The notes: a model not told the origin generated them from the letters alone. A DNA stretch of 9,909 nt from an uncultured Collinsella sp. (GCA_938036665.1 CALHWR010000169.1:1-9909); one strand, 5' to 3'. Shown: positions 1 through 7,920, numbered from the stretch's first letter. Numbers and translations are program-made.

Positions 1-399
1 CTCGTCCGGCGTAAAGTAAACCTCGCACCCAAAGATGGGCTTGATGACCAGGGGCGGCTTGAGCTCGTCGATGTTGCCCTTCTCGTCCCACATGGCCATG
101 TCCTTCACATACTGGGCATGCTCGCGCGGGTTTGCCTCGGGGTCGGGCTCCACCAGCTCGTCGCGGCGGTCTTTTTCCAAGAAGGCCTTGTCGTGGCTCC
201 AGGTTTTGTACTCGGGCGTGTTGTGGTTAACGGCGTCGCAGGCCAGCGCCAAGTCGGGCACGCCATACATGTAGCCGTGATCGGTAATGGCCACGGCAGG
301 CATGCCAAGCTCAACGGCACGGTTGACCATATCCTGGATACGGGTTGCGCCGTCGAGCATGGAGAAGACGGTGTGGTTGTGCAGATGGACGAATGCCAT
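1..399 (-). CDS. dnaE: DNA polymerase III alpha subunit, N-terminal PHP domain (partial, runs off left edge)
   Basis: Catalytic subunit of the replicative DNA polymerase; only the first 133 residues lie in the window. The start is the ATG read from position 399, with a GGAG ribosome-binding sequence 9 nt upstream. The protein opens VHLHNHTVFSMLDGA, the classic DnaE PHP start, followed by ITDHGYMYG (residues 38-46) and KPIFGCEVYF (120-129). Visible PHP metal-ligand candidates are H7, H9, D16, H41 and E126, so this half of the site looks intact, as in polymerases whose PHP domain proofreads or hydrolyses pyrophosphate. Between GVPD (about residue 49) and KPIFGCE there are roughly 60 extra charged residues (about 56-117), absent from the E. 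coli and typical bacterial DnaE arrangement as I know it. It lies downstream of addA on the same strand, 176 nt away. The reading frame is open to the window edge. Whether this is DnaE1 or a DnaE paralogue cannot be decided from this part. Confidence 0.93.
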   Translation of the reverse strand, partial: MAFVHLHNHTVFSMLDGATRIQDMVNRAVELGMPAVAITDHGYMYGVPDLALACDAVNHNTPEYKTWSHDKAFLEKDRRDELVEPDPEANPREHAQYVKDMAMWDEKGNIDELKPPLVIKPIFGCEVYFTPDE

Positions 400-438
400 G
401 TGATGAGCTCCGATGCGGGTTCGTGTTCTGACTGAACG

Positions 439-444
439 ATTTTA
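439..444 (-). promoter_or_regulatory. candidate -10 element for dnaE
   Basis: Read on the minus strand this is TAAAAT, five of six matches to TATAAT, about 40 nt upstream of the dnaE start codon. It is the most AT-rich spot of the addA-dnaE gap. No good -35 hexamer stands 16-18 nt upstream of it, so the call is tentative. Confidence 0.3.
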
Positions 445-500
445 CCGCACGGCGCGGACGGCACCCGAACCTAGCCAAACCCACACGGCTCCTCACGCAG

Positions 501-563
501 TTGCGGTGGAATAGCTCCCGCTTAGGCCGCCTGGGCCGCAATACAGGAACTATTCCACCGCAA
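501..563 (-). repeat. long inverted repeat / RNA hairpin between addA and dnaE
   Basis: Two perfect 14-nt arms, TTGCGGTGGAATAG (501-514) and its reverse complement (550-563), enclose 35 nt. On the minus-strand RNA the stem extends by six pairs, two of them G-U (515/549 and 519/545), to a 20-bp stem with a 23-nt loop (521-543) rich in GGCC. Those G-U pairs are mismatches in the plus-strand RNA, so the structure fits transcription in the direction of addA and dnaE. It begins 12 nt after the addA stop codon. No uridine run follows the stem, so it is not a classical intrinsic terminator. It may be an mRNA 3'-end stabiliser or processing element, or a copy of a dispersed REP-like palindrome. There is no second copy in this window. 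Confidence 0.75.
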
Positions 564-575
564 GTTATCTGAGGG

Positions 576-3500
576 CTAGAGATTGTAGGTGACTACTTGA
601 GGTTCGGCGGGTTCGACGAAGATGGCTGGATTCGCCTGCTCCACGCGGACGAACTTGACGGTCACGGCCTCAAAGCCCGCCTTGTGTAGAACATCAGCGT
701 AGACGCGCGCCTGCAGGGCGTGCTTCTCCTGCAGCTGTTCCGGCGTCTCGTCCGGTGTGCCGCCCGTCTTGTAGTCGATGACCAGCGCGTGCGACGGATC
801 GGCCGGGTCGGTTGCCAAGGCATCGATAGCGCCCTCGGCATAGACGCCGTAGCGGGCGATGTCCTCGTCCTCGCAGCCCAGCGAGAAGAACGGCACCTCG
901 GCGCGAACGCACGGCCACGCGAGCAGGTCGGCACGAACAGCCGACTTGAGCCAGCGGTCCAGGGCAACGTCGAAGCGTTCGCGCTGTTCCGGCGTCAGGC
1001 GCCACAGGCGAGCCAGGGCGTCGGCACGCTCGGCGGGCAGCGCATCGGCGCCCATCTCGATGAGCCACTGGCAGGCAGCGTGGAAGGCCGAGCCCAGCGC
1101 CATGGGATTGCCGGCGGGCTCGACAGCAGCCACGTCCGCATCCGTCATCTCCGAGCCATCCGACTCCGCATCATCGCCAGCCTCGTCCATGGGCACATGT
1201 GCCTCGGCGGCACGGTCCTCGGACTCGGCATGCAGCGCCGCGGCAATTGACGAGTAGCTGTACGAATCGCGCGCCGGATACGGGCAGGTGCCCATGCGCA
1301 CGCCCACCGCCTGGGGATACACGAGCTCAAACGCATCGGGCTCGGGGTCGGCAGGACCGGGCACAGTTGAGCGCGCAGCATTATCAGCGACATCGACATC
1401 GCCGCGAACAAGCCTGCCCTCGGCATCCAGCGAAGCGTTGGCCTCAAACGTCTGCTCACCAAACGTAAAATCCGCCAGCGAGATGAGCTCGTAATCACCC
1501 GGCTTGGAGTTGTCGAACACCAAACGGTCGCTATCGAGCTGCGGCATGTCCAGACTGTCGGTCGGCAGGATGCGGCGCAGCACGTCGTAGGTCAGATCGG
1601 TCTCGACGTCGAAGGTCGGCGCACATACCTTGCCACGGCTCACGCCGGCATCCATTGCCAGAATAACCAGCTCGCGCGCACGCGTCATGGCAACGTAGAG
1701 CAGACGAGCCCGCTCCTCGAGCGAAAGCTGCAGGTCGTCGTTGCGCAGGCGGGCAAATGCCTCGGCGGGAGAACCCGTCGCACAGACGTCCTCCATGAGC
1801 TCCGGCGGCAGCCACAGCGACGTGCCCTTGCCCTTAAACGCATGCTCAAACTGCTTTTTAACGTCGTCGCCCTTCACAAAGGTTCCGTCGGCGAGCTTAA
1901 CGCCGTCGAAGCGTGCCGGTAGCGCCACGACCTGCGCTCCGCCCTCGACGCGACCCATCTGTGCCGCACCCGAGGACTTACGCACGCCAAAGCACTCGGC
2001 GACCGCCACGACCGGATATTCCAGGCCCTTGGACGCATGCACCGTCATGATGCGTACCGCGCCGTCACCCTCCTCGTTGAGTGCGCCCGGAGCCTCCTTG
2101 CCCGCCAAAAAGCGGTCGAAGGCGAGCGCAATGGAGCGCGGCGAGTTACCAAACTCGGCCTCAGCCTCAGCCACGGCATCGAGCGCTTTGAGCACGTTGG
2201 CGGCAATGGCTTTGCCCTCGGGGCCACGCTGTGCCAGGTGCACGAACCAGCCGGAAGCATTGACCACGTCACGCGCGATGGCGGCGAACGAATCGCGCCC
2301 CACGCGACGCAGTGCATAGCGCAGCACCTCGCGGGCACGCGTCACGAGCGGCAAGTCTTGCAGGCCCGGCACATCGGAATCGCTCATGATGCCCGCATCG
2401 ATGTTGCGGCGCGAGGTCTCCCCCGTCTCGCTATCGAGCTTGGTCGCCAGCGCCAGGAACTCCTGGGCGCCGAGCGCAAACATCGGCGAGGCGAGCAGCG
2501 GCATAAGGCCCTGCGCCGTATCGGCCGGATTGGCGAGTGCACAAACCAGGGCGCGTACCGTCCGCACCTCGGCAGCCTGCGCAAAGACCGAGCCACCCGC
2601 GATCACGCAGTCGAGCCCTTGGTCGCGGAAAGCCTGGGCATAGACGTCGGCGTTGGTCATACGGCCCAGCAGCAGTACCATGCCGCCCTGGGGCTGGCCG
2701 GCATCGGCAAGCGCACGGAACCGCTCCGCGATCGCGCGGGCCTTGGCCTGTGTGCGCTCCTGCGTACTGCCGCCGGCAACAAAGAGCGCCTGGCGACGCG
2801 AGGCGTCTGCCACCAGCGTGTCCTTGCGGCCATCGCTCGCCTCAAGATCCAAAAAGCCCTGCATCAGGCCGCCGTCATCGCCGTCGAAAACGCGTGCCAC
2901 GTAACGCAGCACCTCGTCATGGCTGCGGAAGTTGCGAACGAGCTTAACGAGCTCGCCGGCGGGGACATCGGCAGCAGCGCCAGCGACGGCCGCCGCCTCG
3001 GCCGTCCCCGAGGCGCCCACCTTGCGCTCCTGACGGCGGAACACCTCGACCTCGGCACCACGGAAGCGATAGATCGACTGCTGCGCATCGCCCACGGTAC
3101 ACAGCGCACGCTCCCCCGCACCCGTCAGATAGCGGATTAGATCGACCTGCATCTGATCGGTATCCTGGAACTCGTCAATCATGACCATCTTAAAGCGGCC
3201 CTCGTATGCCGCTCGGATGGCCGGGTAATCGCGCAGGGCCTCGTAGGCCATGCGCAGCAGGTCGTTGTTGTCGAGGGCAGACTGGCCGGCCTTAAGCGCG
3301 CGGTACTCAGCCTCTACAGAGCGGGCCAAGCCCACCAGTGCATCGAGCGCGGGGCCACCGCAGGCAAGCACGATATTGATAAATGCATCGGCGGCCTCGG
3401 CCTTGAGCAGCTCGACCTGCTCCTTGGGGAACGCCTTGCTCGCGCGCGGCATGGTGCACGACATCATGAGTCGCGCCGCATCGGCCATGGTCTTGCCGCT

Positions 3501-4214
3501 CGCCTCGAACGCGTCGATGGCATCGAGCGCCATCTGCGCTTTCTCGGTCGCGGCCTTGCTTGCGCCCAGCGCCGCACGATAGGCATCGGCGAGTGCCGAG
3601 GTATCGGCCTGGCCGCGCGCCACGCGTACGTCGTCCATGCCGCCCGGCAGCTGGCTCGAGAGCTCCAGCAGGTCGCGCACCAGACCCTTGATGGTCGTGC
3701 CGGCGCCAAAGGGACCGCCCTCGCCCGCCATGGGATACCAGGCGTAGAGGCTTTTAAGCGAAGCGGCGAGCTCGGGGGCGGCATCGGGCACCGTCGCGCG
3801 GGCCAGCACATGCTCAACAGCCTGGTCCATAAGCTCGTCGGTATCGGTGAGCACCGTGAACTCGGGGTCGATGCCCAGCTCCAGCGCGTGCGCGCGCAGG
3901 ATACGCGAGCACATGCCGTGAATGGTCGAGATCCACGCATCGTCGACGGTCAGGGCCTCCTCGTCCATGCCCTCGTCGATGAGCGCGCGGCGCACGCGGT
4001 CACGGATCTCGGCCGCGGCATCTTTGGTAAAGGTAATGGCGAGCACCTGGTCCAGATGCTCAACGAACGAACCGGATTCGGGCGAGAGCGCGTAGACGAT
4101 GCGGCGCGTGAGGGTAAAGGTCTTGCCCGAGCCGGCACCTGCCGAGACAAACAGCGGGCGGTCGAGCGTTTTGACGACTTGCAGTTGTTGCGGCATCAAA
4201 GTCGAAAGATCCAT
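576..4214 (-). CDS. addA: AddA: ATP-dependent helicase-nuclease subunit A
   Basis: Helicase and nuclease subunit of AddAB, which unwinds and resects double-strand DNA ends in the cytoplasm to start RecA-dependent repair. At 1212 residues it has the usual AddA length. Superfamily 1 (UvrD-like) helicase motifs occur in order: Q-motif near residues 7-12, Walker A AGAGSGKT (25-32, K31), motif II IDEFQDTD (D347, E348), VRNFRSHDEVL, VRIMTVHASKGLEYPVV and YVAMTRARELV (R845). An acidic stretch (ESEDRAAEAHVPMDEAGDDAE) links this to the C-terminal RecB-family nuclease: GSAFHAAC histidine, D1131, the IDYK core D1147/K1149, and Q1168 with Y1172. The nuclease therefore looks active. The ATG at 4214 is 3 nt past the addB stop, with an AAGGAGGGA ribosome-binding site (4225-4233) inside the addB end, indicating one operon with likely coupled translation. 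RecB and UvrD alternatives are less likely given the AddB partner. Confidence 0.95.
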   Translation of the reverse strand: MDLSTLMPQQLQVVKTLDRPLFVSAGAGSGKTFTLTRRIVYALSPESGSFVEHLDQVLAITFTKDAAAEIRDRVRRALIDEGMDEEALTVDDAWISTIHGMCSRILRAHALELGIDPEFTVLTDTDELMDQAVEHVLARATVPDAAPELAASLKSLYAWYPMAGEGGPFGAGTTIKGLVRDLLELSSQLPGGMDDVRVARGQADTSALADAYRAALGASKAATEKAQMALDAIDAFEASGKTMADAARLMMSCTMPRASKAFPKEQVELLKAEAADAFINIVLACGGPALDALVGLARSVEAEYRALKAGQSALDNNDLLRMAYEALRDYPAIRAAYEGRFKMVMIDEFQDTDQMQVDLIRYLTGAGERALCTVGDAQQSIYRFRGAEVEVFRRQERKVGASGTAEAAAVAGAAADVPAGELVKLVRNFRSHDEVLRYVARVFDGDDGGLMQGFLDLEASDGRKDTLVADASRRQALFVAGGSTQERTQAKARAIAERFRALADAGQPQGGMVLLLGRMTNADVYAQAFRDQGLDCVIAGGSVFAQAAEVRTVRALVCALANPADTAQGLMPLLASPMFALGAQEFLALATKLDSETGETSRRNIDAGIMSDSDVPGLQDLPLVTRAREVLRYALRRVGRDSFAAIARDVVNASGWFVHLAQRGPEGKAIAANVLKALDAVAEAEAEFGNSPRSIALAFDRFLAGKEAPGALNEEGDGAVRIMTVHASKGLEYPVVAVAECFGVRKSSGAAQMGRVEGGAQVVALPARFDGVKLADGTFVKGDDVKKQFEHAFKGKGTSLWLPPELMEDVCATGSPAEAFARLRNDDLQLSLEERARLLYVAMTRARELVILAMDAGVSRGKVCAPTFDVETDLTYDVLRRILPTDSLDMPQLDSDRLVFDNSKPGDYELISLADFTFGEQTFEANASLDAEGRLVRGDVDVADNAARSTVPGPADPEPDAFELVYPQAVGVRMGTCPYPARDSYSYSSIAAALHAESEDRAAEAHVPMDEAGDDAESDGSEMTDADVAAVEPAGNPMALGSAFHAACQWLIEMGADALPAERADALARLWRLTPEQRERFDVALDRWLKSAVRADLLAWPCVRAEVPFFSLGCEDEDIARYGVYAEGAIDALATDPADPSHALVIDYKTGGTPDETPEQLQEKHALQARVYADVLHKAGFEAVTVKFVRVEQANPAIFVEPAEPQVVTYNL

Positions 4215-4217
4215 GGT

Positions 4218-7200
4218 CTACACGTCCCTCCTTACAAACGTTCCTTCGTGGTTATACGAGCAGCGCGCATGCGCGGCCTGAGCCGACGTCGGGTCGACGG
4301 CGGCAACGTTGCCTGCCTCGAGCTCGCGCAGACGCTCGGCAATGCCGGTCTCCACGCGATCGAGCAGCGCATCGAAGTCCATGTTGCCGCCCTCGCCGGG
4401 AAAGCCCTTCTTAAGGCCTGGGATGCGGCCGTCGCCGCGCTCTTCCTCAAGCAACTCGGCGCTCGCCGCACCGCGCAGCGCGGGCTTGCCGCCCTTGGTC
4501 GAAAAATAGAGCGCGGCGCGGGTATCCAGATCCAGCGCCCGACGCATGGCCTGCGCGTAGATGAGTGTCTGGGTATGGGGCGGCAGCCAGCGCGGGTCGT
4601 CGATGGGGGCCTCGCCCGACTCCTCGTCGCGCACCGTGGGGTCGGCGAGCTTAAACTCCTCAACGCCCGTGCGATGCTTGTAGTCGATTACCCCGGCGCG
4701 ATTCTCGGCATCCACATCAACGCGGTCGATGCGCCCGCCAAGCGGCCAACCGGCATACTCAACTTTAAGGTCGTTAAAGGCAAACTCCAGGTAGCACGGA
4801 GCAAAAGGAGTCAGCGCCTCGGCTTCATAGGCAAGCACACCCTCCAGCTGCGGCAAAATCTCGGCCACTTGGCGCTCCTCCACTGGAGAGAGCGGCACCA
4901 GCGGGCCCTCGGTACCGCGCTTGCCGGCGTGCTCGGCCAGGGTCTCGGCAAAGACCTCGTGCAGCAGCTCCTGAGCACGTGGCAGGTTCTCGGGCGTCAC
5001 GCGCTCCATGCCCTCCTGGGGCAGACGGGCATGCAAGTGCTCCAGCACGTCATGGACAAAGTTGCCCTTCTCCATGTTGCCAAAGCCGGCGTCGATCGAC
5101 TGGGGCTTCACGCGGTACGAGACGAACCAGCATAGCGGGCAGGTCGAATAGGCCTCGATCTGCGAGGCAGACGTCAGGCGCGGCACCAGCGGCGCATCCT
5201 CGCCCTCGCCATCGCGACGACGCAGGACCAGATACGGAATGGCTTCATCGCTCAGATGCTGAGGAGCTTCGCAGGTCACGCGCTCGCGCCTAAGCCCTTC
5301 GCCTGCCGCGGGATCGAAGTCCCTTACGATATCGCCCTCACCCACACACTTCGCCTTGTCGGCGCCAACGGCCTTAGCGTCGTCAGCGGCCTTGTCGGCG
5401 TCAGCGGCCTTGTCGGCGTCAGCGGCCTTAGCATCGTTAGCGGCCTCGGCATGCGCCCGCAACTCGGTCCACACGGCCGCCGGATAGCACTCGCGCGCCT
5501 GACGATCGTGGGTCACACGGGCGAGCGTAACCGAACCACGCGACGCTTGTATCGCGCGGCCAAAGCGTGCGCGCAGCAAGGCCGCAGGCTCAAGCGTCAC
5601 GTCCTCGCGACCGAGGCTCGCCGTCAGCGTGGTCAGCGGCCCCTCTTCGTGTGAGAGCGGATAGCTGTCCAGATCGACATCGGCAAACAGCACGGCATCG
5701 TAGCTGCCGGGGCGCAGAGCCGCCGCATCGGCAAGCGAAGCAAAGCGAACCTGGGCGCGTGGCGCACGGTCAACCTCGTAGGTCTCGTAATCGTAGGCGG
5801 CGCTACGCTTGTCCACCTTGGTTCGAATGTCATCGAGCACGGGCACGGTCGCGGCCTGCGACACGTCGAGCGCACGGGCGCCATTCATAAGGATGTCGAT
5901 GACGTGGCGCAGCAGGGCCACCTCCGCCTGGCGACGGGCCTGACCGTCGAGACCGCCAAGTGCGCGATCGGGCAGTGCCTCGGCAACGGCAAGCATGGCC
6001 TTGAGCGCCGTCACGGGTTTGTCGCGCCACAGCGCCTGGAACACGTCCGAGATCACGCACGGCACGCTCTTAAACCAGTTCTCGTCGCTCGCCGCTTTAC
6101 GCGCGCCCCTCACCTGGCCCTGCACGCTCTGCAGCAGGCTCTTGACGCCCGCAGTGGTCTTGCTGCGCGACAGTCGCATATTCTTGTCGAACGTGCGCGC
6201 GCTGGCGGCGTCGGCACCCGAAAGCGGGCTGTAAATCCAGTCGGTAAGCTCCGGAGCGGGCCACCACTCAGTCTTAGAAGCTGCCCCTTCGTCGGCGGCC
6301 TTCATACGCTCGATCAGGTTGGCGAGCGCCGTGAACTGCCTGCCCGCAATGGATTGGGAAAACGCCGTGAACTCGGCCGTCTCGGCAGCAACGTGGCGCG
6401 CCGCCAAACGAGCGGCAAGCTCGCCGAACAGCTGGGGTGCCCGGGCGGACACCACGAGTACGCGCACGGGATCGACGGGTGCGGAGGCGGCATCGTTGAC
6501 CTTGGACTCCTTGCGCGCTTTCACCATCTTATCGATGACGTCCGCATAGACACGGGCACGGGCATGGGGCCCGGCGACTTCCACAAAGGCAGGACGTACG
6601 ACGGACTTTGGAGCAATCGCGGGAGCGCCGGCATCCTCGTCCAGCGGCGCGATCTCAAACAGCACACCGCGGACATCAAATGCCGCGGCAAGCTCCTCGC
6701 GCATCGCCGCTTGCTCGCGAGCAAGCAGCACGACAACCTCTCCCCCGTTGTTTGCCACGGCGGACAGCAGCTCGAGCAGGCTATACGTAAATGACGTGAC
6801 GCTGCGCACGCAAACGGCGCGGGCGCACCCCGGCAGGTTGTCGGCCAAAGCGCCGGCCATAATGTCAGCCGCCTCGCAGGGCTCGACCATATCTCGACGG
6901 TCCAAACCGCGCGCATAGGCGCACAAAAGTTCAAACACGCGAGCCTCGGCGTCGCTTCTGGGCTTGGGCTTGCAAACGTTGTCGCAGCAACGCTCGGCAC
7001 CTGTCCCTGCCACACCCGGCAGCACATCGCGAGCCATACGCGCGAGCATACGCACCGTGCCCTGGCTGCGCGAAAGCGGCTGCAGGTCGGCGTCGTCGAG
7101 ACGCGCTACCATGTCCGAAAACAGCATCTGGCGCTGCAGGTTGTCGACGAAACCGCGCCCGTCGCCCAAAAGCTCCCAAAGCGAGCGAAGCCACGATGTA

Positions 7201-7388
7201 GGCGTCTTGTAGTCAATACCCAGCGAAACGCCGGCTTCCGCCGCATCATGACGGCACAGGTCGAGCTCGGCAAACGTTGGCGCCAGCAGCGCGGCACGCC
7301 CGTGGCGGGCAATAAGGTCGGCAAGCAGCGCCGCCTCGGCATCGCTCAAATCCGCGCCGGCGTTGGTGGTATAGATTCGAACAGGCAT
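4218..7388 (-). CDS. addB: AddB-type helicase-nuclease subunit B, variant lacking Walker A and two Fe-S cysteines
   Basis: Partner of AddA; it carries the second nuclease of the complex and, in known AddB, the Chi-scanning and DNA-clamping parts. At 1056 residues it is a little shorter than B. subtilis AddB. The N-terminus (MPVRIYTTNAGADLSDAEAA) has no GxxGxGKT, so it should not bind ATP there. The C-terminal RecB-like nuclease shows H779, D888 in GGRIDRVD and D902/K904 in VIDYK, so it is probably active. B. subtilis AddB binds a 4Fe-4S cluster with one cysteine before and three (CxxC-x5-C) after the nuclease. Here C750 and C1043 remain, while the other two positions are H1040 and G1049, and an additional C753 sits in CPLC. 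A repetitive Lys/Ala/Asp linker spans residues 648-677. The ATG follows GGAGG by only 3 nt. Operon with addA; assignment rests on nuclease motifs, size and partner. Confidence 0.9.
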   Translation of the reverse strand: MPVRIYTTNAGADLSDAEAALLADLIARHGRAALLAPTFAELDLCRHDAAEAGVSLGIDYKTPTSWLRSLWELLGDGRGFVDNLQRQMLFSDMVARLDDADLQPLSRSQGTVRMLARMARDVLPGVAGTGAERCCDNVCKPKPRSDAEARVFELLCAYARGLDRRDMVEPCEAADIMAGALADNLPGCARAVCVRSVTSFTYSLLELLSAVANNGGEVVVLLAREQAAMREELAAAFDVRGVLFEIAPLDEDAGAPAIAPKSVVRPAFVEVAGPHARARVYADVIDKMVKARKESKVNDAASAPVDPVRVLVVSARAPQLFGELAARLAARHVAAETAEFTAFSQSIAGRQFTALANLIERMKAADEGAASKTEWWPAPELTDWIYSPLSGADAASARTFDKNMRLSRSKTTAGVKSLLQSVQGQVRGARKAASDENWFKSVPCVISDVFQALWRDKPVTALKAMLAVAEALPDRALGGLDGQARRQAEVALLRHVIDILMNGARALDVSQAATVPVLDDIRTKVDKRSAAYDYETYEVDRAPRAQVRFASLADAAALRPGSYDAVLFADVDLDSYPLSHEEGPLTTLTASLGREDVTLEPAALLRARFGRAIQASRGSVTLARVTHDRQARECYPAAVWTELRAHAEAANDAKAADADKAADADKAADDAKAVGADKAKCVGEGDIVRDFDPAAGEGLRRERVTCEAPQHLSDEAIPYLVLRRRDGEGEDAPLVPRLTSASQIEAYSTCPLCWFVSYRVKPQSIDAGFGNMEKGNFVHDVLEHLHARLPQEGMERVTPENLPRAQELLHEVFAETLAEHAGKRGTEGPLVPLSPVEERQVAEILPQLEGVLAYEAEALTPFAPCYLEFAFNDLKVEYAGWPLGGRIDRVDVDAENRAGVIDYKHRTGVEEFKLADPTVRDEESGEAPIDDPRWLPPHTQTLIYAQAMRRALDLDTRAALYFSTKGGKPALRGAASAELLEEERGDGRIPGLKKGFPGEGGNMDFDALLDRVETGIAERLRELEAGNVAAVDPTSAQAAHARCSYNHEGTFVRRDV
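5358..5447 (-). repeat. 18-bp tandem repeat, five units, inside addB
   Basis: Five consecutive 18-bp units (5358-5375, 5376-5393, 5394-5411, 5412-5429, 5430-5447). Units 3 and 4 are identical (GTCGGCGTCAGCGGCCTT on the plus strand) and the others differ at a few positions. On the coding strand each unit gives six residues close to KAADAD, covering residues 648-677 between the helicase-like part and the C-terminal nuclease of AddB. The unit is a multiple of three, so copy gain or loss keeps the frame. Confidence 0.9.
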
Positions 7389-7521
7389 GGTCCTCCACTC
7401 AAACCGTTCGCAATATTCAATGCTTCCATCCTACCCGCCCACGCGGACAGATTGCTACCTCAGCTCCATGTTTTGGTGCAAAGCAACCTGACCCCAACGC
7501 ACCAGCCGATTGCGGGCATAT
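7389..7521 (-). promoter_or_regulatory. addBA upstream region (promoter not resolved)
   Basis: These 133 nt lie between the yerC terminator and the addB start codon and should hold the addBA promoter. I could not find a convincing pair of -35 and -10 hexamers. The only notable features are the GGAGG ribosome-binding site (7392-7396), unusually close to the start codon, and a weak 6-nt inverted repeat TGGTGC/GCACCA (7474-7479 and 7499-7504). Confidence 0.35.
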
Positions 7522-7547
7522 AAAAACCGCCCCCGAAGGGACGGTTC
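7522..7547 (-). terminator. intrinsic terminator of yerC
   Basis: On the minus strand AACCGTCCC (7546-7538) pairs with GGGGCGGTT (7533-7525) around a UUCG tetraloop (7537-7534), giving a 9-bp stem with one internal G-U pair, followed directly by UUUUUAU. This is a textbook rho-independent terminator 27 nt after the yerC stop codon. It implies that addB, which lies beyond it, has its own promoter between about 7389 and 7521. Confidence 0.93.
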
Positions 7548-7573
7548 TGCACAATTCGTTTGTTGTCGCTGGC

Positions 7574-7873
7574 CTACTCGCCATCCTCCAGCTTGATGAG
7601 GATCTTGCGATAGCCGCCGTACTCGCCGTTCAGCGCCTTTGAAACGCGGCTCACCGTAGTGGACGAAGCGCCGGTGCGGGCCTGAACCTCAACATAAGGC
7701 TCGCCCTCATCCAGATAGCGCGCAACCTGCAGACGTTGCGAAAGATCGCAGATCTCGCGCGGCGTGCAGATATCGGTCAAAAACGCTTGGATATCCTTCT
7801 CGTCATCCAAAAGACTAAATGCGTGGACCAGCTGCTTGACATCAGGCTTGTCAAACATGTTCTCGATATTCAT
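7574..7873 (-). CDS. yerC: YerC/YecD-type TrpR-like DNA-binding protein
   Basis: A 99-residue protein of the TrpR-related YerC/YecD family, small helical DNA-binding proteins of Gram-positive bacteria. It shows the family core: FLTDICTPREICDLSQRLQVARYLDEGEPYVEVQARTGASSTTVSRVSKALNGEYGGY across residues 31-88, with a helix-turn-helix about residues 39-79 whose recognition helix is ASSTTVSRVSKAL. TrpR itself binds tryptophan, but the ligand of YerC-type proteins is not established, so calling it a tryptophan repressor would go too far. The start is the ATG at 7873; the sequence before it (GGCGGTGATCG) gives only a weak ribosome-binding site. It is probably a single-gene unit because a strong terminator follows, and it is divergent from the membrane protein gene at 8197. 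Note that it is on the same strand as addBA but separated from it by that terminator. Confidence 0.92.
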   Translation of the reverse strand: MNIENMFDKPDVKQLVHAFSLLDDEKDIQAFLTDICTPREICDLSQRLQVARYLDEGEPYVEVQARTGASSTTVSRVSKALNGEYGGYRKILIKLEDGE

Positions 7874-7920
7874 CGATCACCGCCAAACCCGCCATAAGGC
7901 ATCGAAGTTGATACTGACAT

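Noticed and set aside
2037..3140. A 367-codon open frame on the plus strand opposite addA
   Set aside because: It is the antisense shadow of addA in GC-rich DNA; the product is Arg/His/Ala-rich without recognisable domains, while the opposite strand encodes clear helicase motifs.
3810..5135. A 441-codon plus-strand open frame spanning the addA-addB junction
   Set aside because: It lies antisense to two well-supported genes and shows no motif; long shadow frames are expected from the codon bias of this DNA.
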